From Bacillota bacterium (GTDB lineage: Bacteria; Bacillota; Clostridia; Acetivibrionales; DUMC01), in NCBI GenBank assembly GCA_013314855.1, contig JABUEW010000014.1, positions 1-49,700 on the forward strand: DNA of 49,700 nucleotides, given 5' to 3'. Under the pieces are notes generated by a model. The model did no database searches. It worked only from the letters and a program-made list of their open reading frames with translations, and was not told the DNA's origin. A program made the translations under genes and the position numbers. Positions 27,384 to 36,477 of the stretch are shown piece after piece (positions within the stretch are counted from its first letter, which is position 1; each line of letters starts with the position of its first letter).

Positions 27384-28265
27384 CTAAATTGCCGGTCCTA
27401 TGTTGTCCCCAGTCTTGCTTATCTTCTTTCCCTTTCCTTCATAAAGATATATAAACCAGTAGGCAATACCAACGAATAATGCTCCTCCCACTATATTTCC
27501 TAGGGTTACGGGGATAAGGTTTTTGGTAAACATGCCTCCCCACGTTAATGAATCAAGCTTTTCAGGAGTTACACCAATTTCAATGGCCGCCTTTATCCAT
27601 GTTTCATTTGTCTTTGCCAGCAATCCGGCAGGTATATAGTACATGTTTGCAATGCTATGCTCAAATCCGGAAGTTACAAAAAGCCATATAGGGAAAAATA
27701 TTGCCAGGATTTTACTTGCAATATCCTTTGCCGCCGCAGCCATCCAGACGGCTAAACATACCAGCCAGTTACACATAATACCCATAAAAAATGCATTTTT
27801 AAAAGAAAGCCCGGTTTTATAGACTGCAGTTTTAATTGTAAAAGCACCTAATAATCCATTGGAAAAATCAAGTTGCCCTGATTGATATATGAAAAATGCA
27901 ACAATAATTGACCCAATAAAGTTTCCAAAATATACAACAGTCCAATTTTTAAGCAATCCTTTCCACGATGCTTTTTTGCAGGCACATGCAATTACAATAA
28001 GATTGTTCCCGGTAAATAACTCTGCTCCTGCAATAATTACCATTATTAGTCCTGTAGTGAATATTGCACCTGCCAGGGCCTTCGCAAGGCCAAAGGAATT
28101 TACAGTATGAATTGCAACATTGGAACCCTCGGCTGCAAAAGCAATAAAAGCACCTGCCATTATGCCTAAAAAAAGCATTTTATAAGCAGGAAGGCTTACT
28201 TTTTTACAACCTGTTTCAATGAATGCCCTGGATATTTCCGCAGGGCTTAAAAACGATTTTTCCAT
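27384..28265 (-). CDS. Formate/nitrite transporter family channel (FocA/FdhC-like)
   Basis: A 293-residue membrane protein with about six hydrophobic segments. It contains FNT-family motifs such as AGAFIAFAAEGSNVAI, GAELFTGNNLIVIACACKK and WTVVYFGNFIGSI, plus the C-terminal SGFEHSIANMYYIPAGL, which carries the conserved pore histidine region. The family moves formate, nitrite or hydrosulfide; the position directly upstream of fhs argues for formate (import or efflux). AAGGAGATGG precedes the ATG. It lies 25 bp after the FlxA-like gene. Confidence 0.93.
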   Translation of the reverse strand: MEKSFLSPAEISRAFIETGCKKVSLPAYKMLFLGIMAGAFIAFAAEGSNVAIHTVNSFGLAKALAGAIFTTGLIMVIIAGAELFTGNNLIVIACACKKASWKGLLKNWTVVYFGNFIGSIIVAFFIYQSGQLDFSNGLLGAFTIKTAVYKTGLSFKNAFFMGIMCNWLVCLAVWMAAAAKDIASKILAIFFPIWLFVTSGFEHSIANMYYIPAGLLAKTNETWIKAAIEIGVTPEKLDSLTWGGMFTKNLIPVTLGNIVGGALFVGIAYWFIYLYEGKGKKISKTGDNIGPAI

Positions 28266-28290
28266 CCAACCATCTCCTTATCATCATTTT

Positions 28291-29127
28291 CTAATACTCC
28301 TGCGGCATTTCGGCCAGTTCTTCCATACAAAATACTGGACCATCAACACATACATATTTATGGCCTATATTGCACTTTCCACATTTTCCCACCCCACATG
28401 TCATCCTCATTTCAAGGGTTGTATATATTTTGTTTTTCGGTATACCCAGTTCCACAAGTTTAGCCGATACAAATTTTATCATTATAGGCGGGCCGCATGT
28501 AACAGCATAAGTATTATTAAAATCAATATCCATTTCCCCGACTATGTTGTGTGGAAAACCCACCTTGCCGTCCCATCCCTGTTCCGGCCTGTCTATTGTT
28601 AATACAATTTCCGTATCTTTGCTCTTTGACCATTCACCAAAATCTCTCTTATATATGAAATCCCCTGTACTCCTCGCTGCTAAAAGCATCTGGACTTTTT
28701 TATATTTGTCCCTGTTCTCACGGTGGAGGATATAGGCAATTAAAGGCCGAAGGGGTGCAAGACCTAATCCCCCCGCAATTATTAAAATGTTACTGTTTTC
28801 CATCAAACCAAGTGGAAAGGTATTGCCCAGAGGACCTCTTATCCAGACAGTATCTCCCGATTTCAGATTATGTATTGCTTCAGTTACAACTCCCACTCTT
28901 TTTATGCTGACCTCAAAGAAGTCTTTATCCAAAGGAGACGAAGCAAATCCGAAAGGTGCTTCTCCAACGCCCGGCACTGAAAACTCAAAAAATTGTCCCG
29001 GCATAAATTCCATCTTTTCATTACCATCAGCTAATTTGAGCCTAAAAGTTTTTATGTCTATATCGGATGACGTTTCCTGGATAACATTCATTATTTCTGC
29101 CTTAACTGGTAAATACAGGTTACTCAC
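28291..29127 (-). CDS. FlxA/AsrB-like FAD/NAD(P)-binding oxidoreductase subunit
   Basis: A 278-residue ferredoxin-NADP reductase-type flavoprotein. The flavin domain contains MPGQFFEFSVPGVGEAPFGF. The NAD domain contains IIAGGLGLAPLRPLIAY. The C-terminus carries a four-cysteine motif for a [2Fe-2S] cluster: CGVGKCGKC then CVDGPVFC. This matches the NAD(P)H-handling subunit of sulfite-reductase-like AsrB, PyrK and the FlxA subunit of FlxABCD-HdrABC complexes. It overlaps the end of the FlxB-like gene by 8 nt. Its likely job is to exchange electrons with NAD(H) (inference). Confidence 0.9.
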   Translation of the reverse strand: MSNLYLPVKAEIMNVIQETSSDIDIKTFRLKLADGNEKMEFMPGQFFEFSVPGVGEAPFGFASSPLDKDFFEVSIKRVGVVTEAIHNLKSGDTVWIRGPLGNTFPLGLMENSNILIIAGGLGLAPLRPLIAYILHRENRDKYKKVQMLLAARSTGDFIYKRDFGEWSKSKDTEIVLTIDRPEQGWDGKVGFPHNIVGEMDIDFNNTYAVTCGPPIMIKFVSAKLVELGIPKNKIYTTLEMRMTCGVGKCGKCNIGHKYVCVDGPVFCMEELAEMPQEY

Positions 29128-30148
29128 TTTTCAATACCCCCATTATTTCATGCACTACACTTTTAATATTCATTCCTGCAGGGCAGCTTCTTATGCATCT
29201 TCCGCATCCGGTGCAGGCAATGTAGCCAAAGTTTTGCTTTACATAGATGTATTTGTGCAATATTCTTTGACGGTACCTTTCCTTTTTTGAAGGCCTGGGG
29301 TTATGCCCTGAAGCATGCAGAGTAAACTTTGGGTACATACAGCTGTCCCAACACCTGTACCTTACAGCTTTACCATCCTCTAAAACGTCTTTAAAATCAA
29401 AACAGTGGCAGGTAGGGCATATATAGGTACATGTACCGCACCCCATGCACTTTTCCGCAATTTTGCCCCAGTCTATTTTATTAAATAATGTGTTTTCATC
29501 GGCTTCAATTATTAATTGAGCTTTTTGAGATTCAGCCTCAGGCTTAGACTTAGGTATATCCATGACCGCATCTGCAACAAGGCCCTTTGATGCAAATTTA
29601 TCTAAAACATAGTCTCCGGTATCTGTAAAAGAATAAAATTCATAGTTTTTACCATATCCATCAGGTTTTTCAATAAATATGTCGCAGTCTTTGGAAAAGT
29701 TTTTATCTACTCCTCTTTCATCGCAAAAACATCCTGGCTTCTTACTTCGGCATCCGGTTCCGACTAAAATAATGTTTTCACGGCGTTTAATAACCTTTTC
29801 GTCTTTATATTTTCCTTCCGAGAAAACAGCGGTTAAGACTTTCAATCCCTCCAAATCACATGGTTTGACGCCAATTATAACCGTTTTATCCTCAACTTCT
29901 TCTTCAACTAAGTTACATCCGTTATTAAAGACCATCAATTTTTCCAGCTGGGGAAATAAAAATTCCTTGGGTGATTTATAGGGCAGTTCATCATTGTCAA
30001 TAGCTTTAATAATATCATCCCCAATATCAGTTATTTTCTGGAATTCCAATAACCCGTTTCTTTTTGCAGGTGCTACCACACTATAATCCTTTACCAATAC
30101 TCCAATTGCTTCTTTAATCTTATTTTTTGGTATTGCAGCACATCTCAC
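29120..30148 (-). CDS. FlxB/AsrA-like 4Fe-4S dicluster protein
   Basis: An iron-sulfur protein of about 342 residues with an N-terminal AsrA-type domain (VVIGVKPCDLEGLKVL, GCRSKKPGCFCDERG). Two cysteine clusters follow, CMGCGTCTYICPTCHCFDF and CTGCGRCIRSCPAGMN, giving two predicted [4Fe-4S] centres. It would relay electrons between the FlxA flavin subunit and the rest of the complex. The frame is open to 30184, but that start would overlap flxC by 65 nt. GTG at 30148 after GGGGGTGAG is the more plausible start; exact initiation is uncertain. Confidence 0.88.
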   Translation of the reverse strand: MRCAAIPKNKIKEAIGVLVKDYSVVAPAKRNGLLEFQKITDIGDDIIKAIDNDELPYKSPKEFLFPQLEKLMVFNNGCNLVEEEVEDKTVIIGVKPCDLEGLKVLTAVFSEGKYKDEKVIKRRENIILVGTGCRSKKPGCFCDERGVDKNFSKDCDIFIEKPDGYGKNYEFYSFTDTGDYVLDKFASKGLVADAVMDIPKSKPEAESQKAQLIIEADENTLFNKIDWGKIAEKCMGCGTCTYICPTCHCFDFKDVLEDGKAVRYRCWDSCMYPKFTLHASGHNPRPSKKERYRQRILHKYIYVKQNFGYIACTGCGRCIRSCPAGMNIKSVVHEIMGVLKSE

Positions 30149-31058
30149 CCTTCTCACCCCCAAGAAATCCAATTTCCCGGTCATCTTTATTAAATGCAGC
30201 TAAAGCAGGGGTTTCACCGGGATCCATCCCTGCCCTATATCCATAAACATTCCTACAGAAATCAGTTATTTCTTTTATCAGGTAACGTATTTTTACTCCT
30301 GAAGGGCAAGCCTTTTCACAGGCACCGCATTCTACACATCTTCCGGCCAGGTGCATTGCCCTTCCTAAATGAAATACCATTTTTGCTCCTGTTTCCAAAT
30401 CAGTAGGAAGCCAATTGGGCATTGAGCGTTCAATAAAACATACAGGACAGTAGCAGCCATAACATGCCTGTCTACAGGAAAAACACAATATGCACTTTTT
30501 TAACTCGTTCCGGAATTTTTCGAGCTTTTCTTTTTGTATGTCCCCACTTTCAGCTTCACCATACGCTCCATTATCTTCTGCAGCCCCTGTATAAGGAACA
30601 ATCTCTGAATCAGGCTTTGCATTATATTTTTGCTCAGCTACTTCTCCATTGCTTTTTATAAGAATATCAAATAACGGAGGAATATGTACTGTACACTCAT
30701 CACACCCCGGTGATAAAGAACCATCATGCTTTTTCATACCCTTGCATTCCATTCCTATTATATAAATATTATCTCTGGCTACCTGGTTTTCAACAATGTA
30801 CATAACTATTGCCCTGGCGTCGCAGGGTTTAGCAACTATTCCCACTTTTCCCTGCTTCTCCAGGAGATATTTTGCAAGATTAGGGTTACAATAATCATCC
30901 CATTTTAATTTATCTATTTCATCCGGTTTTCTTACAAAAAACGGTATAGCACTGTTTTCCAGATCACCATCAGTATATGCCAGTATTAAACCAACCTTTT
31001 CTTCACTCAGCAATCTTTTGCATACATCCGTCAATTGTTTCCTTTGATTATTATCCAT
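30120..31058 (-). CDS. FlxC-like 4Fe-4S protein with FrhB-type N-terminal domain
   Basis: A 312-residue protein. The N-terminal half (IPFFVRKPDEIDKLKWDD, GIVAKPCDARAIVMYIVE, YIIGMECKGM) resembles the coenzyme F420 hydrogenase/dehydrogenase beta domain. The C-terminal half has a cysteine-rich CILCFSCRQACYGCYCPVC segment and the classical CVECGACEKACPSGVK. At least two [4Fe-4S] clusters are predicted. It begins directly after the mvhD-like gene (ATG right after its TAA) and overlaps the FlxB-like gene. The role as an electron-wire subunit is inferred from the gene order. Confidence 0.87.
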   Translation of the reverse strand: MDNNQRKQLTDVCKRLLSEEKVGLILAYTDGDLENSAIPFFVRKPDEIDKLKWDDYCNPNLAKYLLEKQGKVGIVAKPCDARAIVMYIVENQVARDNIYIIGMECKGMKKHDGSLSPGCDECTVHIPPLFDILIKSNGEVAEQKYNAKPDSEIVPYTGAAEDNGAYGEAESGDIQKEKLEKFRNELKKCILCFSCRQACYGCYCPVCFIERSMPNWLPTDLETGAKMVFHLGRAMHLAGRCVECGACEKACPSGVKIRYLIKEITDFCRNVYGYRAGMDPGETPALAAFNKDDREIGFLGGEKGEMCCNTKK

Positions 31059-31484
31059 TTACTTCACTCCCGTCAAATGGTTAGGGCCCAGTTTTCTGAC
31101 TCTTTCCGTCACTTCTTTCACAACTTCCGCAAACCTGCCCCCTTCTGAAGCAGATATCCATGTAAAGTGCACCCTATCGGGGTTTATTCCTGCAGTTGTA
31201 ATAAGCTTTTTAAGTACTGTAAAGCGTCTCCTGGCATACATGTTTCCAGACAAGTAATGGCAATCTCCCGGGTGACACCCCGATACCATAACGCCATCAG
31301 CCCCCTCTGCCAGGGCTTTAATAATAAACAGCGGGTTTAAGCGGCCTGAACAAGGCACCCTAATAATTCTTATATTGGGCGGATATTGAAGCCTGCTGGT
31401 CCCAGCCAGGTCTGCCCCGGCATAGCTGCACCAGTTGCATAAAAAGGCAATAATCTTCGGTTCCCATCCTGTATTGTCCGCCAT
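31059..31484 (-). CDS. MvhD/FlxD-type hydrogenase iron-sulfur (delta) subunit
   Basis: A 141-residue MvhD-family protein. The cysteines of the [2Fe-2S] site are visible in IIAFLCNWCSYAGADLAG, RVPCSGRLNP and VSGCHPGDCHYLSGN. In methanogens and Moorella-type complexes MvhD connects a hydrogenase or flavin subunit to HdrA, the bifurcating flavoprotein. AGGAGGGC precedes the ATG; it begins 1 nt after the HdrA stop and directly abuts flxC, so stoichiometric co-translation is likely. Confidence 0.93.
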   Translation of the reverse strand: MADNTGWEPKIIAFLCNWCSYAGADLAGTSRLQYPPNIRIIRVPCSGRLNPLFIIKALAEGADGVMVSGCHPGDCHYLSGNMYARRRFTVLKKLITTAGINPDRVHFTWISASEGGRFAEVVKEVTERVRKLGPNHLTGVK

Positions 31485-31485
31485 G

Positions 31486-34400
31486 TTACGCCCTCCTTAA
31501 AAGATATTCAATTTCACTTACAACCTGCCTGTCAGTGAAGCCGTTTATATCTATGGCACCACACCTGCATACTGCCGAACATGTACCGCAACCCTTGCAA
31601 AGGGCGGCGTTTACCACGGCTTTTCTTATTGTTCCATTTCTCTTTTTTATTTCCTGTACACTTATAGCTTTATACGCACAGACTTTTTCACAGGTACCAC
31701 AGGCCGTACAAAGCTCTTCTGAAACCTGGGCTATTGTACCTTCCGCTTCCAGGAAGTCCTTTGATATTACCGTTGCTGCCCTTGCTGCTGCAGCTTTCCC
31801 TTGTGTAATACTTTCCTTTAAATTCTTAGGACTGTGGGCCAGTCCGCAAAGGTAAACACCATCAGTTGCAAAATCAACAGGCCTCAATTTCGCATGTGCT
31901 TCAAGGAAGAAACCTTCCTGATTTAAGGGAACCTTTAGAAGCTGGGCAAGTCTCCTGTTTTCATCTATTTGCGGTACGATTGCACTGGCCAGGACAATCA
32001 AATCAGCATTCATAACAATATAGTCCTGAAATAATGCATCATAAACTTTTATTTTTAACCCTTCATTTTCATCCCGGTAAACTTCCGGCTTTTTATCAGT
32101 CTCATATCGGATAAATTGGACTCCTTGCTTCCTTGCCTGCTTGTAGTTTATTTCATTCATTCCGTAAGCTCTTATATCCCTATACAAAATCGTGACATTC
32201 ATATCACTATTTATTTCCTTAAGCACAAGAGCATTTTTTATTGCCTGACTGCAGCATACCCTGCTGCAATACGCTCTCTCATCATCTCTTGAACCAACGC
32301 ATTGTATCATTACCACGTTTTTTATAGATTTCATAGATCCAATACTGTCCATAGAACTATCCATAGAGCTAATAGTATCCTTTTTCAAAATCTCTTCAAG
32401 TTCAAGTTGGGTAATAACTCTTTTGTCTTTCCCGTATAAATACTCTTCAGAGCGGTATTCTTTTGCTCCGGTAGCAACAATAACAACACCGTGATCTATC
32501 TTTTTGTCTTCTCCATTGGTTGAAAGTATAGTAGAATATTTTCCAACATACCCATCTATACTTTTTATCTCAGAATTTAAAAATACTTCAATTAATTTAT
32601 TGTTTAAAACCTCATTTATATACTTCCTGGTATAGTTGCCTACAAGCCTTCCCGATGGCGTTACATTGAGTCTTGCAGCATTTCCGCCCAATTCATGGGT
32701 TTTCTCTACCAGATATACCTTGTATCCCATTTCTGCTATTTTTAGCGCAGCAGCTATGCCAGCCATTCCTCCGCCAATAACAAGCGCAGACTTATTAACT
32801 TCAATTCTTTGACGGGTAAGTTGTCTGGCAAAGGTAACTTTGGCTACAGCCATCCTGACCAAGTCTTTTGACTTTTCCGTGGCTTCCCTATACCTGTCCA
32901 TATGAACCCATGAGCACTGGTCACGGATATTTGCCATTGAAAAAAGGTAGGGGTTTAAACCTGTTTTCCTGAGTACTCCCTGGAACAGGGGTTCATGGGT
33001 CCTTGGAGTACAGGAAGCTACTACAACCCTATTAAGTCTGTATTCCTTTATCCTGTCCGCAATAGTTTTTTGTGCATCTACAGAACATGTATAAAGATTA
33101 TCCTCCGCATACTCTACAAAGGGTAAAGTTTTCGCATACTCTACCACCGCCTTTACGTCAACGAATCCTCCAATATTTATACCGCAGTGGCATACAAATA
33201 CGCCAATTCTAATTGGTTCTTTTGAAATGTCCCTTTCAGGGACTTTAATCTCTTCTTTAAAATACAAAGTAAAATCTTCCTCGAAATTTGTTTTACTTGC
33301 CACAGCAATACTGGCTGCTTCGCCCGCGGCAGCGCTTGCCTCTACAACAGTTTCAGGGATATCCTTTGGTCCTGCAGAAGCACCGCAGGCCAATATACCT
33401 TCCTTAGATGTTCTGGGAGGCTGCATTTCATTAACCCATATAAAGCCGTATTTGTCGGTTTTTACTTCTGTCTTCTTAAGCAAGGATTTAATGTCTTTGC
33501 CTGCTTTAAGCCCTACCGACAATACTACCATATCATACTCTTCTGAAGCAGCATTGCCATCTTCATCACAATAATTTACAGCAAGCCTTCCAGTATCATC
33601 ATTTTTAATAACTCCTGAAACCCTGCTCCTGATAAACCCTACACCATATTTGTTTTTGGCAGAATCAATATACTTATCGAAATCTTTTCCATATGCCCTC
33701 ATATCCATGTAAAAGATATTCACTTGTTTTACCGAAGGAAGGTGCTCTCTTGTAATAATAGCCTCTTTTACAGCATACATACAACAAACGGCAGAGCAAT
33801 AATCCCCTCCGCATTTGGCGTCTCTTGACCCTACACACTGGATAAATGCTACCTTTTCAGGGGCCCTTCCATCTGACGGCCTCTGTACATGGCCGCTGAA
33901 TGGACCGGATGCCGACAAAATCCTTTCATATTCCATGCTGGTTACTACATCCGGATACCTTCCGTACCCAAATTCCGGAGGTATTTCATAAGTCGGGTCA
34001 TACCCGTTGGCCATTATGACAGCACTTACAGGAACTTCAATTATTTCATCCGTCTGTCCATGGCATATGGCATTTGCCTGACATACAGCCTCACATGCCT
34101 TACACTCGCTACAAACAGAACAGTCTGCACATCGTAATGCTTCTTTTTTGGCATTTTCTTCAGAAAGGCCTAATTCAACCTCTTTAAAAGTTGTAATTCT
34201 TTCTTCAAGCCCAATAGTAGGAATATTTATCCGTGGAGCAGGTTTAAGACTATCCAAATTTATCTCTTCAATAGGGGTCTTTGGCAAAAGAATAGGTCCT
34301 ACTGGTAATTCTAAGCCTTCCAAATAATTATATATACTTCTGGCTGCCTTGTTTCCGGCTGCTATTGCATCAATTACGGTAGCAGGCCCGGTTAATGCGT

Positions 34401-35982
34401 CTCCGCCGGCAAATACGTCTGCAATGTTAGTCCTCATGGTCTCAGGGTTGCAAATAATCTGTCCTTTATTATCAAAGCAAGGCCCTGCAGCCTCGCCTAT
34501 AAAATCAGTATCAACTCTTTGCCCTATTGCAGTAATTACCGTATCGCATTCAATAACATATTCGGATCCCGGTATTGGTTCAGGCCTTCTGCGTCCGCTT
34601 TTGTCAGGTTTCCCCCGTTTATTCTTTATGCATTTAAGGCCCTTAAGAGTGCCAGCTTCTGAAAGGGCTTCAAGAGGTGATGTAAGGAATTCAAACTTTA
34701 CTCCTTCCTCTTTAGCATGCTGAATTTCCCATATGTTGGCAGGCATTTCGTTTTCTGTCCTTCTATAAACCACTGTCACCTCAGAACCTAAACGTATTGC
34801 TGAACGGGCAGCGTCCATAGCTACATTTCCACCGCCCACAACCAGCACTTTCTTCCCTATATTGGTTTTTTGGCCAAGATTCAATTTCCTTAAGAATCCA
34901 ATGCCGGATATTATACCGGGCAATTCCTCTCCCGGTATTCCAAGTTTAATATCCTTATGGGCACCTATGGCAAGGAAAAACGCCTTAAACCCTTTTTTTC
35001 TCAAATCATCCAGCGTCAAATTCTTTCCTATAGGTGTATTACAATGTATCTCAACACCCATATCCCGAATAATTTGGATTTCACGCCTTAAAACCTCTTT
35101 ATCAAGCCTGTAATCAGGAATTCCTACCCTAAGCATTCCCCCTGGTTCTTCCAATGCTTCGAATATTGATACCTTGTAACCCATAAGGGCTAATTGATAG
35201 GCACAGTTAAGCCCTGCAGGTCCTGAACCTATTATTGCTACTTTCGTATCCTTCAAACCGGAATTTATTTTTACTTGAGGTTTTATTCCCTGTGATATTT
35301 CATAATCTGCTATAAAACGCTTTAATGCGGCTATTGATACGGGTGAGTCAACGTATTGCCTGCTACAGGCACTCTCACAGGGATGGAAACAGACTCTTCC
35401 TAAAACACCCGCAAAGGGCGTTGCTTTCCTTACCAGTTCCAGAGCCTCTTTGTACCTTCCCTGGCCTATAAGGGCTACATACCCGTGAGCGTCAATATGC
35501 GCAGGGCAATTATATTTACATGGAGATGTTCCTTTCTTATCTATAGCTACTTTATTAGGTACCGCCTGGGCAAAGGGTTTGTATATAGCATGTCTTTTGC
35601 CTATGCCCATATCGAACTCGCTTTTGGCTTCAATTGGGCACTTTAGGGTACATTCACCGCAACCTGTACATTTTTCCTCATCTATAAACCTGGCCTTCTT
35701 TTTTATTACTGCAGTAAAGTCCGGTGCTTCTCCTTTTATTTCTAAAACTTCGCTCCATGTAAAGGTTTTAATCAAAGGATGGTTAAAACATGAGGTAACT
35801 TTAGGAGCAAGAATACATGCAGAACAATCATTGGTGGGAAAAGTCTTGTCAAGCTGTGCCATTCTTCCTCCAATGCTGGGTGTCTTCTCTACTATGAACA
35901 CCGGAATTCCCATCTCCGCAAGGTCAAGCGAAGCCTGTATTCCTGCTATTCCTCCTCCTATTACAAGTACGGGTTTTTTCAT
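31486..35982 (-). CDS. Giant HdrA flavoprotein with an inserted GltD-like NAD(P)H oxidoreductase module
   Basis: A 1498-residue fusion. Residues 1-145 start an HdrA-like module (VLVIGGGIAGIQASLDLAE, NDCSACILAPKV, CTGCGECTLKCP). Residues about 150-560 are a GltD/NfnB-like unit with its own CKYNCPAHID and CFHPCESAC clusters and two Rossmann loops (IIGSGPAGLNCAY near 247, VVGGGNVAMDAARSA near 377). HdrA sequence then resumes at a cysteine-rich CADCSVCSECKACEAVC (near 617) to about 915. A complete second HdrA follows: GVFVCHCGINIGG (926), SALVIGGGMAGIAAA (1064), ferredoxin motifs CTACGTCEKVC (1424) and CKGCGTCSAVC (1462). Bound FADs and many [4Fe-4S] clusters are predicted. GGGAGG precedes the ATG. 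It is the likely electron-bifurcating core of the cluster (inference). Confidence 0.92.
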   Translation of the reverse strand: MKKPVLVIGGGIAGIQASLDLAEMGIPVFIVEKTPSIGGRMAQLDKTFPTNDCSACILAPKVTSCFNHPLIKTFTWSEVLEIKGEAPDFTAVIKKKARFIDEEKCTGCGECTLKCPIEAKSEFDMGIGKRHAIYKPFAQAVPNKVAIDKKGTSPCKYNCPAHIDAHGYVALIGQGRYKEALELVRKATPFAGVLGRVCFHPCESACSRQYVDSPVSIAALKRFIADYEISQGIKPQVKINSGLKDTKVAIIGSGPAGLNCAYQLALMGYKVSIFEALEEPGGMLRVGIPDYRLDKEVLRREIQIIRDMGVEIHCNTPIGKNLTLDDLRKKGFKAFFLAIGAHKDIKLGIPGEELPGIISGIGFLRKLNLGQKTNIGKKVLVVGGGNVAMDAARSAIRLGSEVTVVYRRTENEMPANIWEIQHAKEEGVKFEFLTSPLEALSEAGTLKGLKCIKNKRGKPDKSGRRRPEPIPGSEYVIECDTVITAIGQRVDTDFIGEAAGPCFDNKGQIICNPETMRTNIADVFAGGDALTGPATVIDAIAAGNKAARSIYNYLEGLELPVGPILLPKTPIEEINLDSLKPAPRINIPTIGLEERITTFKEVELGLSEENAKKEALRCADCSVCSECKACEAVCQANAICHGQTDEIIEVPVSAVIMANGYDPTYEIPPEFGYGRYPDVVTSMEYERILSASGPFSGHVQRPSDGRAPEKVAFIQCVGSRDAKCGGDYCSAVCCMYAVKEAIITREHLPSVKQVNIFYMDMRAYGKDFDKYIDSAKNKYGVGFIRSRVSGVIKNDDTGRLAVNYCDEDGNAASEEYDMVVLSVGLKAGKDIKSLLKKTEVKTDKYGFIWVNEMQPPRTSKEGILACGASAGPKDIPETVVEASAAAGEAASIAVASKTNFEEDFTLYFKEEIKVPERDISKEPIRIGVFVCHCGINIGGFVDVKAVVEYAKTLPFVEYAEDNLYTCSVDAQKTIADRIKEYRLNRVVVASCTPRTHEPLFQGVLRKTGLNPYLFSMANIRDQCSWVHMDRYREATEKSKDLVRMAVAKVTFARQLTRQRIEVNKSALVIGGGMAGIAAALKIAEMGYKVYLVEKTHELGGNAARLNVTPSGRLVGNYTRKYINEVLNNKLIEVFLNSEIKSIDGYVGKYSTILSTNGEDKKIDHGVVIVATGAKEYRSEEYLYGKDKRVITQLELEEILKKDTISSMDSSMDSIGSMKSIKNVVMIQCVGSRDDERAYCSRVCCSQAIKNALVLKEINSDMNVTILYRDIRAYGMNEINYKQARKQGVQFIRYETDKKPEVYRDENEGLKIKVYDALFQDYIVMNADLIVLASAIVPQIDENRRLAQLLKVPLNQEGFFLEAHAKLRPVDFATDGVYLCGLAHSPKNLKESITQGKAAAARAATVISKDFLEAEGTIAQVSEELCTACGTCEKVCAYKAISVQEIKKRNGTIRKAVVNAALCKGCGTCSAVCRCGAIDINGFTDRQVVSEIEYLLRRA

Positions 35983-35999
35983 AATATCCTCCCAACAAT

Positions 36000-36443
36000 T
36001 TACAAGTCTCCCTGATCATTTAATTCTTTCTGAGCATTAACCTTTATTGTTAATTCCTTAACCTTCGATATCCGTTGCTTTCTTAACTCTATATCTATGT
36101 TCTCAATTTCCTTTAACATGCTTTCCGGGGCATAACCTTCTTCGACCGCCATTTGTCTTAAAACTCTTACTATATCTGCAAATCTCACGTCCTGGGGACA
36201 ATGGGCGACGCAAATATGGCATTGGCTGCATTGCCATATTTCAGGGGAAGAGAGGACTTCCTCCTTCATTCCCAGCAAAATCATTCTCATAAAACGCCTG
36301 GGATTATATTCACTATATAAACTGCTTACCGGGCAACCCGCTGTACAGGTACCACATAAATAACAATTTTTTACCTTCTCTCCACCAGGCCTTGATGCCA
36401 CCTCATTTTTAAATTCAGTATCAAGCAATGTACATGCCAGCAT
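36000..36443 (-). CDS. HdrC-like 4Fe-4S protein
   Basis: About 147 residues with the HdrC double-cluster signature CYLCGTCTAGCPVSSLY and CSQCHICVAHCPQDVRF, i.e. two [4Fe-4S] clusters in a soluble protein. In HdrABC it links HdrA to HdrB. Here no HdrB follows: metF lies 34 bp upstream and the giant HdrA gene 17 bp downstream. The ATG at 36443 has GGAGTG 6 nt before it; the upstream TTG is less likely. It may pass electrons straight between HdrA and the MetVF reductase (inference). Confidence 0.92.
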   Translation of the reverse strand: MLACTLLDTEFKNEVASRPGGEKVKNCYLCGTCTAGCPVSSLYSEYNPRRFMRMILLGMKEEVLSSPEIWQCSQCHICVAHCPQDVRFADIVRVLRQMAVEEGYAPESMLKEIENIDIELRKQRISKVKELTIKVNAQKELNDQGDL

Positions 36444-36477
36444 ATTAATCACTCCGTTCAAAACGTTTCTTAAACAT

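Noticed and set aside
31486-35982. Suspicion that the 1498-residue HdrA is a mis-joined pair of genes
   Set aside because: The frame is continuous, no internal ribosome site with a start stands out at module borders, and the GltD-like unit is nested between two HdrA segments, which random mis-joining would not give.
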